From Yoonia tamlensis (GTDB lineage: Bacteria; Pseudomonadota; Alphaproteobacteria; Rhodobacterales; Rhodobacteraceae), in contig NZ_FOYP01000002.1 of the NCBI RefSeq assembly GCF_900115105.1, positions 186,001 to 250,000 on the forward strand: a stretch of 64,000 nt of DNA, written 5' to 3'. Each line of letters opens with the position of its first letter. Positions within the stretch are counted from its first letter, which is position 1. Positions 52,842-61,860 of this stretch are shown piece by piece. The position numbers and the translations under genes were made by a program. The notes beneath the pieces were generated by a model that was not told where the DNA came from, did not search any database, and worked only from the letters and a program-made list of their open reading frames with translations.

Positions 52842-54100
52842 GCGCGCGCCTTTTGTGTTTGGGCGGGGCGCAATTGTGCAACGCCAAGCCAGCTCAGCCC
52901 GATCATCGCGGCGGCGGCCCCCAGACACAATGGCAACCCGCCGATTTGATAGCTTAGCCCCGATAGAACCGTGCCAATCAGCCGACCCGCCGCATTGGCC
53001 ATATAATAGAACCCGACATCCATCGTGACGCGGTTTGCGTCCGAAAGGTGCAGGATCAGATAGGAATGCAGTGAAGAATTCACCGCAAAAATCGCGCCGA
53101 AGATAAGCAGCCCTGCGATTACAGTTGCGGTCAGCGGGGCGGATGGCGCAGGCGCAACCCAGACCGCCAGCGCCAAAACCACCGGCACAACGCCCAACAT
53201 GACGACCCAGCGTTTTGACTGGCCAAGCATGTCGGCCTCTGATCGCTTGGCGGCGCGCAAAATCCGCGGCGCCGCCCCTTGGACCACGCCATAAAGGATC
53301 GTCCAGACCGCCATGAAGGTCCCGATCATAAAGAACGCATTGCGGTTGCCGGCATGGCTACCGTCGGACAGCACGGCATAGAAATAGATCGGAATGCCAA
53401 CCACAAACCACACATCACGCGCGCCAAACAGGAACATCCGCGCAAAGCTTAGCCAGTTGATATTGCGGTTCTTTGACCAGACTTCGGTGAATTTGGCGTC
53501 CTTGCGCCCCACCGGCAGGCCTGCGGGCATGCCGATCATCACCCCGATCAGGATCACGCATAGTATCGCCGCCATCCCCAACACCGCAGGCACAAAACCA
53601 GCCAAGGCCAGCAGCGCAGCACCCAGCAAGAAACCTGCCCCTTTCACCGCGTTTTTTGATCCGGTCAGAATGGCCACCCAGCGAAACAGCCCGCCGCCCG
53701 ATGGGGCAAGGATCTTGACCGCGCTTTTTGCGCTCATCTTCGCAAGGTCTTTGGCCACGCCCGACAGCCCCTGCACCAGCATGACAAACACCACCGATGC
53801 CGTGATCCCCCAAGCAGGGTCCAACTGCGCCAGCGCCAAAAGCGCCACAATCTGCAATGTTAGACCCGCATAAAGCGTTGCCGTCAGCCCAAACCGCGCT
53901 GCGATCCACCCCGCCGACAGGTTGGTCACAACCCCAGCGATTTCATACAGCACAAACAGATAGGCGAGCTGCACCGGCGAAAACCCCAGCGTGTGAAAAT
54001 GCAAAAGCACCAACATCCGCAGCGCGCCATCGGTCAGCATGAACGCCCAATATGCCGCCGTGACGACCATATAGGCGGAAAATCCGGCGGGCCGTGTCAC
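52838..54100 (-). CDS. arsJ: ArsJ, organoarsenical (1-arseno-3-phosphoglycerate) exporter
   Basis: This 420-residue major facilitator exporter of the ArsJ type has the sequence marks [39 protein letters not shown] and [18 protein letters not shown]. It sits right after the GAPDH gene, the pairing known from the arsenate detoxification route in which GAPDH makes 1-arseno-3-phosphoglycerate and ArsJ exports it. It overlaps both neighbours by ATGA. Confidence 0.94.
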   Translation of the reverse strand: MTRPAGFSAYMVVTAAYWAFMLTDGALRMLVLLHFHTLGFSPVQLAYLFVLYEIAGVVTNLSAGWIAARFGLTATLYAGLTLQIVALLALAQLDPAWGITASVVFVMLVQGLSGVAKDLAKMSAKSAVKILAPSGGGLFRWVAILTGSKNAVKGAGFLLGAALLALAGFVPAVLGMAAILCVILIGVMIGMPAGLPVGRKDAKFTEVWSKNRNINWLSFARMFLFGARDVWFVVGIPIYFYAVLSDGSHAGNRNAFFMIGTFMAVWTILYGVVQGAAPRILRAAKRSEADMLGQSKRWVVMLGVVPVVLALAVWVAPAPSAPLTATVIAGLLIFGAIFAVNSSLHSYLILHLSDANRVTMDVGFYYMANAAGRLIGTVLSGLSYQIGGLPLCLGAAAAMIGLSWLGVAQLRPAQTQKARA

Positions 54101-55095
54101 AGCGTGCGCCCGACCATCAGCGCCACATCAACCAAACGGTGCGCATAGCCATATTCATTGTCATACCATGCATAGATTTTTAGCTGCGTGCCGTTGATGA
54201 CCATGGTGGAAGGCGCATCAATGATGCTGCTGCGCGGGTCATTGGTATAATCTGACGACACGAGGGGCCTTGTTTCATATCCCAAGATGCCATTGAGCGG
54301 GCCTTCGGCGGCGGCTTTGAACAGGGCATTGACCTCTTCGACCGTTGTTTCGCGGGCCATTTCAAACACGCAATCGGTGATCGAAGCATTCAGCAGCGGC
54401 ACCCGCACCGCATGGCCGTTCAGCTTGCCCGCAAGCTCTGGGTAAATCAGGGTGATCGCCGTGGCGGACCCTGTGGTTGTCGGGATCAGATTGGTTAATG
54501 CCGACCGCGCGCGGCGCATGTCCTTGGCGGGGCGGTCAACGATGGTTTGGGTGTTGGTCACATCATGGATCGTGGTGATCGACCCGTGTTTGATCCCGAT
54601 CCCTTCAAGCAGCACCTTGACCACAGGCGCCAGGCAATTGGTGGTGCAGCTTGCAGCGGTGACAATATCGTGGGTGGCCGGATCATAGCTGTCATTATTC
54701 ACGCCGTAAACAATATTGGCGGTGGGGCCGTCTTTGATCGGGGCCGAGACCACGACCTTTTTCACGCCAGCAGCAAAATACGGAGCAATCTTGGCCTCGG
54801 TCTTAAATGCGCCGGTGCAGTCAATCACGACATCCACCCCGTCAAGCGGCAGGTCGGTCAGATTGCGGGTGCTCGTGACCGGAATGCGCGTGCCGTCGAT
54901 GGTAATTGCGCTGTCATCCGCGGCAAATGTGGCGGGCCAGCGGCCATGTACGGAATCGAATTCAAGCAAATGCGCATGCATCGCCGGATCGCCCACCGCA
55001 TCATTGATAAATGCGATCTGCGCGCCGCTTTCCAGCAATGGCCGTAGCGCCAGTTTTCCCATCCGGCCAAGGCCGTTCAAAGCATAAGTAACCAT
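54097..55095 (-). CDS. ArsJ-associated glyceraldehyde-3-phosphate dehydrogenase
   Basis: This 332-residue GAPDH has the NAD-binding start [17 protein letters not shown], the active-site [14 protein letters not shown] and the C-terminal [14 protein letters not shown]. The divergent opening ([10 protein letters not shown] instead of NGFGRIGR) is typical of the ars-linked paralogue. It condenses arsenate with glyceraldehyde-3-phosphate for export by ArsJ. Its ATG overlaps the fusion-gene stop by one base and its stop overlaps the arsJ start. Confidence 0.93.
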   Translation of the reverse strand: MVTYALNGLGRMGKLALRPLLESGAQIAFINDAVGDPAMHAHLLEFDSVHGRWPATFAADDSAITIDGTRIPVTSTRNLTDLPLDGVDVVIDCTGAFKTEAKIAPYFAAGVKKVVVSAPIKDGPTANIVYGVNNDSYDPATHDIVTAASCTTNCLAPVVKVLLEGIGIKHGSITTIHDVTNTQTIVDRPAKDMRRARSALTNLIPTTTGSATAITLIYPELAGKLNGHAVRVPLLNASITDCVFEMARETTVEEVNALFKAAAEGPLNGILGYETRPLVSSDYTNDPRSSIIDAPSTMVINGTQLKIYAWYDNEYGYAHRLVDVALMVGRTL

Positions 55096-55934
55096 TATTG
55101 GTTTTCCTGTATCCGGCCGATTTCATCGACCTTTTGTTGCAATGCGGCGCGGTCCAGTAGGTCCAGCGATAGTGCGGTAAACGCGGCCAAACGGTTATGA
55201 ATCGCACCATAAACCTGATGGAAAACCAACCGTTTTTCAGCGTCTGTGCCCGTCGCCTTGACTGGGTCCGGCATGCCCCAGTGCCCTGAAACGGGCTGAC
55301 CCGGCCATGTCGGACATTCTTCATTCGCAGCACGGTCACAAACCGTAAAAACAAAGTCCATCTTTGGCGCGTCAGCCCCTTGGAATTCCGTTACGTTTTT
55401 GGATCGTAGGGGTGAAATATCGTGTCCCTTTGCTTTAAGCATCTCAACCGCAAGCGGGTTCAATCCCGACCGATGCGTGGTGCCGGCCGAATAGGCAGTA
55501 AACCGATCCCCGGCCATATCCCGCAAGATGGTTTCGGCAACAATGGAGCGCGCAGAATTGCCCGTACACACGAACAAAACGTTGAATTTCTGATCAGCCA
55601 TATTGGATATCCCCTGAAGAAGGTCTGAATATGATGGAGGGCAAAGATCTGCCCGTCCACGACAACAATCGACAAAAAGCCCCGCAACAACGTCACGGGC
55701 TGCGTCCAGATTAATGGTGTAAAGTAGCTTCGCGCCTTGGCGTTGTTGTGTGATCAATTGGGTTTTTGTCAGCGCCGACAGGTAGACCGATGCCGTGCTG
55801 GGTTTGAACCCCAAGACGGTTGCGATTTCGCCAGCAGGCAAAGCATCCGGGCAACGCCGCATCAACAGCCGGAATACCGCCATGCGCTGCGGGTGGCTAA
55901 GGGTAGAAAGACGATCTGTGAGCATTGATTCCAT
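55095..55934 (-). CDS. ArsR-ArsC fusion: arsenic-sensing repressor joined to arsenate reductase
   Basis: This is one 279-residue chain. Residues 1-105 form an ArsR winged helix ([16 protein letters not shown], recognition [18 protein letters not shown]) with C90, C91 and C98 ([10 protein letters not shown]), resembling the As(III) site of Acidithiobacillus-type ArsR. From residue 112 an ArsC of the low-molecular-weight phosphatase type begins ([18 protein letters not shown]) with the P-loop Cys. The C-terminal part has [18 protein letters not shown]. The reading frame is continuous, so sensing and reduction are fused. It heads the ars operon; an ATG codon three residues in is an alternative start. 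Confidence 0.92.
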   Translation of the reverse strand: MESMLTDRLSTLSHPQRMAVFRLLMRRCPDALPAGEIATVLGFKPSTASVYLSALTKTQLITQQRQGAKLLYTINLDAARDVVAGLFVDCCRGRADLCPPSYSDLLQGISNMADQKFNVLFVCTGNSARSIVAETILRDMAGDRFTAYSAGTTHRSGLNPLAVEMLKAKGHDISPLRSKNVTEFQGADAPKMDFVFTVCDRAANEECPTWPGQPVSGHWGMPDPVKATGTDAEKRLVFHQVYGAIHNRLAAFTALSLDLLDRAALQQKVDEIGRIQENQ

Positions 55935-55936
55935 AT

Positions 55937-55944
55937 TTCATGAA
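55937..55944. promoter_or_regulatory. TTCATGAA palindrome, candidate ArsR operator
   Basis: A perfect 8-bp palindrome within AT-rich sequence (ATATTTCATGAATATTT), directly before the ArsR-ArsC start. AT-rich dyads of this type overlap ars promoters in other bacteria. Confidence 0.45.
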
Positions 55945-56072
55945 TATTTGAATTATCTTAGAATCGTCAACTGCTATTGCCCGCCGGAATATGAATCTTT
56001 TGTAACAATTCAATGGCGCATCACCGCGCCAGTCACACGCCAAAACAGAAGTGTAGATTTTGCGTTCGTGGT

Positions 56073-56082
56073 ATACTAGTAT
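56073..56082. promoter_or_regulatory. ATACTAGTAT palindrome upstream of the dehydratase gene
   Basis: A perfect 10-bp palindrome 53 bp before the start at 56136, with flanking T/T extending the symmetry. The 5' part gives TATACT, a good -10 match, so binding here could block the promoter. Confidence 0.65.
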
Positions 56083-56135
56083 TTTCATATGCCGATGGTT
56101 TGCACTTGCTGCACCGTCATTCATGGGAGGGGTTA

Positions 56136-57386
56136 ATGCGCATAACAGAGGTCATAATTACGCCTATCGCGATTCCGGATGTGCCGCTTGCGAATACCAA
56201 GGGCGTGCACCCTTCTGTGTTTTTGCGCGCCATAATCGAAGTCAAGACAGATACCGGCATTACAGGGCTTGGCGAAGCTTACGGCGCAAAGCGTACGTTG
56301 ACGGGGTTGCAGACGGTTGCCCCCCTGCTTGAAGGGCTGGACCCTTACGATCTGCGCGCTTTGCGGCGCCGTATCGAAACCGCGTTGCCAGATGGTGGCG
56401 GGGTCAATGCGCCGACCGCGCTTGCCGATCACAAGGTTGTCGATGTGGTTTATAGTGCATTCGAAATCGCGCTTTTGGATATCCGCGGCAAAGAGGTCGG
56501 CCGCCCGCTGTATGATTTGCTGGGCGGCGCTGTGCGCAAAACAATCCCCTTTGGCGGCTATCTTTTTTATAAATTCGCCAAACAGGACATGACATTCGGC
56601 CCCGATATCATGGGCGAGGTCATGACCCCCGATGCGCTTGTTGATCAGGCAAAACAGTTTTCAAAAGACTACGGATTCCGATCATGGAAGCTCAAAGGCG
56701 GCGTGTTAGAGCCTGATTTGGAAATTGAAACCATGCTCAAGCTGCGCGAAACCTTTCCCGATCACCCGCTGCGGATTGACCCGATGGGCGCATGGACGGT
56801 GCCAACTGCCAAACGCGTCGCTGACGCGCTTGACGGGGTGCTCGAGTATCTGGAGGACCCTTGTCGTGGCATGGATGCGATGGCCGAGCTCTCGGCGTTG
56901 ATCGATATGCCGTTGGCCACGAACCTCGTTGTCGTGGAATTTGAACAGATCATCGAAGCCGTTAAAAAGGACGCCGTGCAGATTGTGCTGTCGGACCATC
57001 ATTACTGGCGCGGCGCAACAGGAGCGGTGCACCTTGGTGAAATCTGCCGCGCGGCGAATCTTGGGGTGTCGATGCATTCGAATTCGCATCTGGGTATTTC
57101 GCTCGCTGCGATGTGTCATGTTGCGGCCGCCACGCCCAACTTGACGTTTGATTGCGACACGCATTACCCATGGTCGAGCAAGGAAATCATCAAAGGCGGG
57201 CGCCCGACCTTTAAGAACGGCACCCTGCAGGTTCCTGACGGGCCGGGATTGGGGGTTGAGCTTGACCACGAATCCATTGCCGAGCTTCATACGCTTTACA
57301 ACAAGGCCATGGTGAAAGACCGTGATGATACCGACGAAATGCTGAAATATGTCCCTAACTATGAACGAAAAGTGCCCAGATGGTAA
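56136..57386 (+). CDS. Enolase-superfamily sugar-acid dehydratase (glucarate dehydratase type)
   Basis: This 416-residue enolase-superfamily enzyme resembles D-glucarate dehydratase. The lysine motif is WKLKGGVLEPD. Metal ligands are in LRIDPMGAW, EYLEDPCRGM and TNLVVVEF. Asp/His catalytic elements are in VLSDHHYWRG and VSMHSNSHLGISLAAMCH, and CDTHYPW is near the end. The likely reaction is dehydration of glucarate or a related aldarate to a 5-keto-4-deoxy acid; exact substrate unknown. RBS GGGAGGGG lies just before the ATG at 56136; an ORF start at 56013 would read through the operator. A GntR gene, a redoxin gene and a TRAP transporter follow. Confidence 0.88.
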   Translation: MRITEVIITPIAIPDVPLANTKGVHPSVFLRAIIEVKTDTGITGLGEAYGAKRTLTGLQTVAPLLEGLDPYDLRALRRRIETALPDGGGVNAPTALADHKVVDVVYSAFEIALLDIRGKEVGRPLYDLLGGAVRKTIPFGGYLFYKFAKQDMTFGPDIMGEVMTPDALVDQAKQFSKDYGFRSWKLKGGVLEPDLEIETMLKLRETFPDHPLRIDPMGAWTVPTAKRVADALDGVLEYLEDPCRGMDAMAELSALIDMPLATNLVVVEFEQIIEAVKKDAVQIVLSDHHYWRGATGAVHLGEICRAANLGVSMHSNSHLGISLAAMCHVAAATPNLTFDCDTHYPWSSKEIIKGGRPTFKNGTLQVPDGPGLGVELDHESIAELHTLYNKAMVKDRDDTDEMLKYVPNYERKVPRW

Positions 57387-57470
57387 TTTCTTAGGCGCGC
57401 AAAGGCGCTGAAAGTCTGGTCAAATCCAACATCTCAAGCTATCCCCTTTCGAAACCGGAGGAAAACAACA

Positions 57471-58154
57471 ATGCCAGCAACAGTCCGCACCAAAGAGCGC
57501 AAGACCAGCGTCGATGTTGTCTTTGATACGTTGTATAACTCGATCGTTAAGCTCGAGATGTTGCCTGGTGACAAGATTTCAGAGGCTGAAATTGCCGCGC
57601 AATTCGGTGTATCGCGGCAGCCGGTGCGCGATGCGTTCAGCCGGCTAGCAAATCTGGGGCTTTTGTTGATCCAGCCCCAAAAGGCAACGGAAGTGAAACG
57701 GTTTTCGCGGCGCGAAGTTGCGAAATCGCGCTTTGTCCGCGTCTGCGTCGAAACCGAAGTCATGCGCCGCGCGGCGGAAAATGCAACCGAAGCCACCAAA
57801 ACCGCGCTTGATGCGAACCTTGCACAGCAGGCTGCCGCGGTCGAAGCCGGCAATTACGAAAAGTTTGGCAAGCTTGATTACGATTTCCACCGCATCCTGT
57901 GCAAAGCCGCCAAAGTCGACTTCGCGTTCGAAGTGATTTCCGTCGAAAAGGCCAATGTTGACCGCTTGTGTATGCTCAGCCTGTCAAAAGAAGACCGGAT
58001 GCCCGACCTGTTTCAGGATCACGCAACAATTGCCGAACGCGTTCTGGCTGGCGATTCCGAAGGGGCTGTCGAAATTGGTCGGGTGCATCTTGCGCGGCTT
58101 GATGGCACAATTGACGCAATCTTTCATGACAACCCCGATTATTTCGAGCCATAG
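57471..58154 (+). CDS. GntR-family (FadR-type) regulator, sugar-acid locus
   Basis: This 227-residue regulator has a winged helix with recognition helix QFGVSRQPVRDAFSRLANLGL and an FCD sensor (DYDFHRILCKAAK; QDHATIAERVLAGD). It resembles the hexuronate GntR at 20031-20723 along its length. RBS GGAGG lies nine bases before the ATG. Set between the dehydratase gene and the TRAP genes, both of which have ATACTAGTAT upstream, it is the best candidate to bind that site. Confidence 0.88.
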   Translation: MPATVRTKERKTSVDVVFDTLYNSIVKLEMLPGDKISEAEIAAQFGVSRQPVRDAFSRLANLGLLLIQPQKATEVKRFSRREVAKSRFVRVCVETEVMRRAAENATEATKTALDANLAQQAAAVEAGNYEKFGKLDYDFHRILCKAAKVDFAFEVISVEKANVDRLCMLSLSKEDRMPDLFQDHATIAERVLAGDSEGAVEIGRVHLARLDGTIDAIFHDNPDYFEP

Positions 58155-58161
58155 GTCCAAA

Positions 58162-58185
58162 TTTGCATTTGTTCCAAAATGCAAA
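58162..58185 (+). terminator. Hairpin after the GntR gene
   Basis: TTTGCATTT (58162-58170) and AAATGCAAA (58177-58185) form a perfect 9-bp stem with a 6-base loop, eight bases past the GntR stop. It is AT-rich and lacks a T-run, so it may be a weak terminator or an operator for the redoxin gene. Confidence 0.45.
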
Positions 58186-58248
58186 CTGGTATCCCAGAAA
58201 AATCGCTGCTAAGCTGATTTGGAATTTCGCAGATTTGGAGCGCAAGCC

Positions 58249-58767
58249 ATGCCAACGCCTAAGCCAATCGCAGGAAGCATCCTTGCATCGTTGACGTTTC
58301 CGCAGCTTGGTGGCGGTACGCTGACCGTGGGTGGCACGCGCGAAAACTGGACCCTTCTAGTTGTCTACCGCGGCAAGCACTGCGGGCGTTGCAAGAAATA
58401 CCTGAATATTTTGAATGGCATGCGCGACGAATGGGCAAATGCCGGCTTTGATATCGCTGTTGTTTCGGCCGACCCTGTCGAAAAAGCCGCCGCCGATCAG
58501 GCAGAATTCGGTTGGGCGTTCGACATCGGTTACGACCTTGATGAACAGCAAATGGCCCAGCTGGGCGTGTTTATGTCCGACCCGCTATCAAGTGGTGAAA
58601 CCGACCGGCGTTTTGCCGAACCGGGTGTCTTTGTGATTCGCCCTGACGGAAGTTTGGTCATCGCCGCCATTTCAAACGGCCCCTCCGCGCGCCCCGAACT
58701 GGCAGAGCTGCTTGACGGAATGATCTTTACAAAACAAAGTGATCGCCCTGCACGAGGCACCGCATAG
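58249..58767 (+). CDS. AhpC/TSA-family redoxin (peroxiredoxin-like)
   Basis: This 172-residue thioredoxin-fold protein has an active-site pattern YRGKHCGRCKKYLNILNGM (CxxC near residue 41), followed by FDIAVVSADPVEKAAADQAEFGW and VIRPDGSLVIAAISNGP. It is probably a thiol peroxidase or disulphide reductase. The CxxC differs from the single peroxidatic Cys of classical AhpC. The ATG at 58249 has GGAG upstream. Why it sits in a sugar-acid locus is unclear. Confidence 0.8.
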   Translation: MPTPKPIAGSILASLTFPQLGGGTLTVGGTRENWTLLVVYRGKHCGRCKKYLNILNGMRDEWANAGFDIAVVSADPVEKAAADQAEFGWAFDIGYDLDEQQMAQLGVFMSDPLSSGETDRRFAEPGVFVIRPDGSLVIAAISNGPSARPELAELLDGMIFTKQSDRPARGTA

Positions 58768-58810
58768 ACGCGCGTTAAACGTGTATTTTCGTGTTTTTGT
58801 GACGGTGTAT

Positions 58811-58842
58811 TTGACAGCGAAACATTAAGAGCATACTAGTAT
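58811..58842 (+). promoter_or_regulatory. TRAP promoter: TTGACA box with ATACTAGTAT on the -10 region
   Basis: TTGACA at 58811-58816 is a perfect -35 hexamer. The palindrome ATACTAGTAT at 58833-58842 covers the -10 position (CATACT at 15 bases or TACTAG at 17 bases downstream). A regulator on the palindrome would exclude RNA polymerase. The start codon is at 58917. Confidence 0.7.
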
Positions 58843-58916
58843 ACCTGTTGGCGCTGTTGGTCGGATTCACATCCGGTCCAAAGGGCGTAAACCATATTTG
58901 TATCTGGGAGGATCAC

Positions 58917-59900
58917 ATGACAACATCTTTCACACTTCGCAGTGCCGTTCTTGGCAGCTGCCTTGCGCTTGCAGCTACGTCAGTTTCAGCTGAAGAACTG
59001 CGCGGCTGGAACATCCACGTCGAGGACTATCCTGTTTCTATCGCCATGGAATCGTTCGCAGCAGAAGTTGCAGAGCGCACCGGCGGTGAACTGACCGCAA
59101 AAACATTCCACAACGGCGTTTTGGGCAGCCAGCCTGACGCGATTGAACAGCTGCGCCTTGGCGTGATCGATTTTGGTGAATTCAGCCTTGGGCCGTTCGG
59201 TACATCAGTACCCGAAGCCAACGTTGTTTCCCTGCCATTCATCTTCCCATCCATCCCAGCGATGTATGAAATGATGGACGGCGCTGTCGGCGAAGCAATT
59301 TCCGAAGGCATGCGCGCACGCGGTGTTGAGCCACTTGGCTGGTACGACGCTGGCGCACGTTCTTTCTATAACTCTGTACGTCCGATCAACACGCCAGCAG
59401 ACGTTGAAGGTCTGAAAATCCGCGTGATGTCCAACGATCTGTTCGTTCAGATGGTTGAATCAATGGACGGCAACGCGACACCAATGGCATTCGCCGAAGT
59501 GTACCAGTCTATCCAGACCGGCGTTGTTGACGGTGCGGAAAACAACCCGCCATCATACGAATCAACAAGCCACTTTGAAGTTGCACAGTACTACTCTTTG
59601 ACAGAGCACCTGATCATTCCTGAGTGCCTGTGCATGTCAAAAATCTCGTTTGATGCGCTGACACCAGAGCAGCAAACAATCGTAAAAGAAGCAGGTCACG
59701 CTTCTGCACTGTTGCAGCGCGAACTGTGGCAAGCACGTGAAGCGGCGTCAATGGCGACCGTTGAAGCAGGCGGCACAATCGTGAACACCATTGCGGACAA
59801 AGGTCCATTCCAAGAAGCGATGGCACCAGTTTACGACAACTTCCTTGCTGCAAACCCTGAACTTACAGATCTGGTTAACCTGATCCGTAACGGCGGCTAA
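58917..59900 (+). CDS. TRAP transporter substrate-binding protein DctP
   Basis: This 327-residue periplasmic DctP-family protein has a signal peptide at residues 1-25 (ends SVSA). Family blocks are YDAGARSFYNSVRPINTPADV, then GLKIRVM with the carboxylate-binding Arg, and AFAEVYQSIQTGVVDGAENNP. It binds an organic or sugar acid, probably the substrate of the dehydratase at 56136. The ATG at 58917 has GGGAGG six bases upstream; an ORF start at 58848 is not supported. Confidence 0.93.
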   Translation: MTTSFTLRSAVLGSCLALAATSVSAEELRGWNIHVEDYPVSIAMESFAAEVAERTGGELTAKTFHNGVLGSQPDAIEQLRLGVIDFGEFSLGPFGTSVPEANVVSLPFIFPSIPAMYEMMDGAVGEAISEGMRARGVEPLGWYDAGARSFYNSVRPINTPADVEGLKIRVMSNDLFVQMVESMDGNATPMAFAEVYQSIQTGVVDGAENNPPSYESTSHFEVAQYYSLTEHLIIPECLCMSKISFDALTPEQQTIVKEAGHASALLQRELWQAREAASMATVEAGGTIVNTIADKGPFQEAMAPVYDNFLAANPELTDLVNLIRNGG

Positions 59901-59919
59901 ACCAAGTCGCGTAAGAACG

Positions 59920-59955
59920 ACGGCCCGTGTCGATTTCGGCGCGGGCCGTTTTTTC
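59920..59955 (+). terminator. Hairpin with T-run between dctP and dctQ (attenuator)
   Basis: ACGGCCCG (59920-59927) and CGGGCCGT (59942-59949) form an 8-bp GC stem followed by TTTTT. It lies 20 bp after the dctP stop and about 40 bp before the next gene. It would end most transcripts after dctP and favour binding protein over the membrane subunits. Confidence 0.85.
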
Positions 59956-59993
59956 TATATCCAATCAATCAATATCTTACATGAGGCGCGCGC

Positions 59994-60524
59994 ATGAGTG
60001 ATCGCAAATCCATAATTGATCGATGTGAATCAGTGTTGGCCGGTGTCCAATGGCTTAGCATCTTTCTTGCTTCTATTGCCCTTGTTGTCCTGATCGTCAC
60101 CTTCGGGTGGCTCGTTTTCGGGCGCTATGTGTTGAACGTAACGCCGACATGGGTTGAACAGCTTGCCTTGATTCTGGTCTGCTACATTGCATTCCTTGGT
60201 GCGGCGGCGGGCGTGCGCGATGACACCCATCTTGGTGTTTCGCTGTTTCGTGATCTCTTGCCGACTGGCGCACAAAAACTGGTCATGATCGCCATCGACT
60301 TTGTGCTCGCGTTTTTTGGCGGCATCATGTGCTATGCGGGTATCGCCCTGATGCGGTTCGGCTGGGATTCACTGATCCCGATGCTCGATATCCCCGAAAG
60401 CTTTCGCACCCTTGCGATCACATCGTGTGGCGCATTGGTAGTCTTGCATGCGGGCAGCCGCGGAATCATTCGGATTTTGACCTTTTCCGACTGGCATCCG
60501 AACACTGACAAACTGGAGTCTTAA
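59994..60524 (+). CDS. TRAP transporter small membrane subunit DctQ
   Basis: This 176-residue protein has four membrane segments and the DctQ marks VFGRYVLNVTPTWVEQLALILVCYIAFLGAA and GVRDDTHLGVSLF (parts of longer runs). It connects DctP with DctM in the inner membrane. Two bases separate its stop from the dctM start. Confidence 0.92.
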   Translation: MSDRKSIIDRCESVLAGVQWLSIFLASIALVVLIVTFGWLVFGRYVLNVTPTWVEQLALILVCYIAFLGAAAGVRDDTHLGVSLFRDLLPTGAQKLVMIAIDFVLAFFGGIMCYAGIALMRFGWDSLIPMLDIPESFRTLAITSCGALVVLHAGSRGIIRILTFSDWHPNTDKLES

Positions 60525-60526
60525 AG

Positions 60527-61804
60527 ATGGGCCTAACTATTCTCTTGCTCGTATTCGGCGTGGGCGTTGTTGTCGGCATGCCTGTGGCCTTTGCAATGGG
60601 TATCGCGGCCGCTTCGGCATTCTGGTACGAAGGCTTTCCGATGCTGATCACCTTCCAGCGTGCGACCGCTGGTGTGTCCGTCTTTTCGCTTCTTGCGATC
60701 CCGTTCTTTGTTCTTGCCGGTGAAATCATGCTGCACGGCGGTATCGCGGTGCGGCTGGTAAAACTTGCCTCGGCGCTGGTCGGTCACGTCAAGGGCGGAC
60801 TTGCGATGGTGAACATCTTCTCAAGCATGTTGTTTGGCGGCATTTCCGGTTCTGCGGTCGCGGATATTTCGGCGCTTGGCTCGATCCTTATTCCCGTGAT
60901 GAAAGAACGCGGCTATCGCCCCGACTTTGCGGTGAACGTCACCGTTACTTCATCAATCGCCGGTATCGTGATCCCGCCAAGCCACAACATGATCATCTTT
61001 GCGGTGGCTGCTGGCGGCGGATTGTCGGTTTCCAAACTGTTCCTTGCAGGTGTTATTCCTGGCATGATCATGTGTGTCAGCCTTGCGATTGCGGCCTATA
61101 TCCTGTCGGTCAAACACAAATATCCCGCCGAACCATTCCCGGGCTGGGGCGAAGTTGGCCGCAGTGCAGGTGATGCGATCCCCGGTTTCCTGACCGCTGT
61201 GATCATTGTTGGTGGTACGCTGTCCGGTATCTTTACAGTAACCGAATCCGGTGCATTTGGCGCCATCTACGCGATCTTGCTGACCACGTTCTACTATCGC
61301 AGCCTGACTTGGCAGTCTTTCAAGCTATCGATTATCGGCACCGTGCGCACGACCGCGATGGTGATGATCCTGATCGCATTCGCCAGTTCGTTCGCGTATT
61401 TGCTGGCGCTCTATCAGGTGCCTTCACGGCTTAGCAATGCCTTGGTTACCGTGTCCGAAAACCCGATCATGATCCTGCTTATGATCAACGTGATTTTGCT
61501 GATCCTCGGGATGATCATGGATATGGCGGCGCTGATCCTGATCTGTACACCGATCTTCTTGCCAATCGCCAAGGGTCTTGGCATGGACCCGACCCAGTTC
61601 GGCATCATGATGTTGATGAACCTCGGGCTTGGGCTTTGCACGCCACCTGTCGGGACCTGCCTGTTCGTGGGCTGTGCCGTGGGTAAGATCAAGATCGAAC
61701 AGGCGCTAAAATCGATTTGGCCATTCTACATCGCCATCCTTGGCGCGCTGATTTTGGTCACTTACGTGCCTGCCGTTTCGCTTTGGTTGCCATCCATCCT
61801 GTAA
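60527..61804 (+). CDS. TRAP transporter large membrane subunit DctM
   Basis: This 425-residue sodium-coupled membrane subunit has about twelve helices. Family blocks are FSSMLFGGISGSAVADISALG, TSSIAGIVIPPSHNMIIFAVA, GTLSGIFTVTESGAFGAIYA and MNLGLGLCTPPVGTCLFVGCAV. It completes the DctPQM importer. A strong bidirectional hairpin follows. Confidence 0.94.
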   Translation: MGLTILLLVFGVGVVVGMPVAFAMGIAAASAFWYEGFPMLITFQRATAGVSVFSLLAIPFFVLAGEIMLHGGIAVRLVKLASALVGHVKGGLAMVNIFSSMLFGGISGSAVADISALGSILIPVMKERGYRPDFAVNVTVTSSIAGIVIPPSHNMIIFAVAAGGGLSVSKLFLAGVIPGMIMCVSLAIAAYILSVKHKYPAEPFPGWGEVGRSAGDAIPGFLTAVIIVGGTLSGIFTVTESGAFGAIYAILLTTFYYRSLTWQSFKLSIIGTVRTTAMVMILIAFASSFAYLLALYQVPSRLSNALVTVSENPIMILLMINVILLILGMIMDMAALILICTPIFLPIAKGLGMDPTQFGIMMLMNLGLGLCTPPVGTCLFVGCAVGKIKIEQALKSIWPFYIAILGALILVTYVPAVSLWLPSIL

Positions 61805-61823
61805 CCGCGAACGACACAAAAAC

Positions 61824-61860
61824 AAACGGCGCTCCACAACCTGTGGGGCGCCGTTTTTGT
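61824..61860. terminator. Bidirectional terminator between dctM and the AGE-family gene
   Basis: A 13-bp stem (61826-61838 with 61842-61854, one G-T pair) with a 3-base loop is flanked by T-runs on both strands (TTTTT on plus; TTTGTTTTTG on minus). It separates the converging genes and ends one base before the epimerase stop. Confidence 0.9.
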
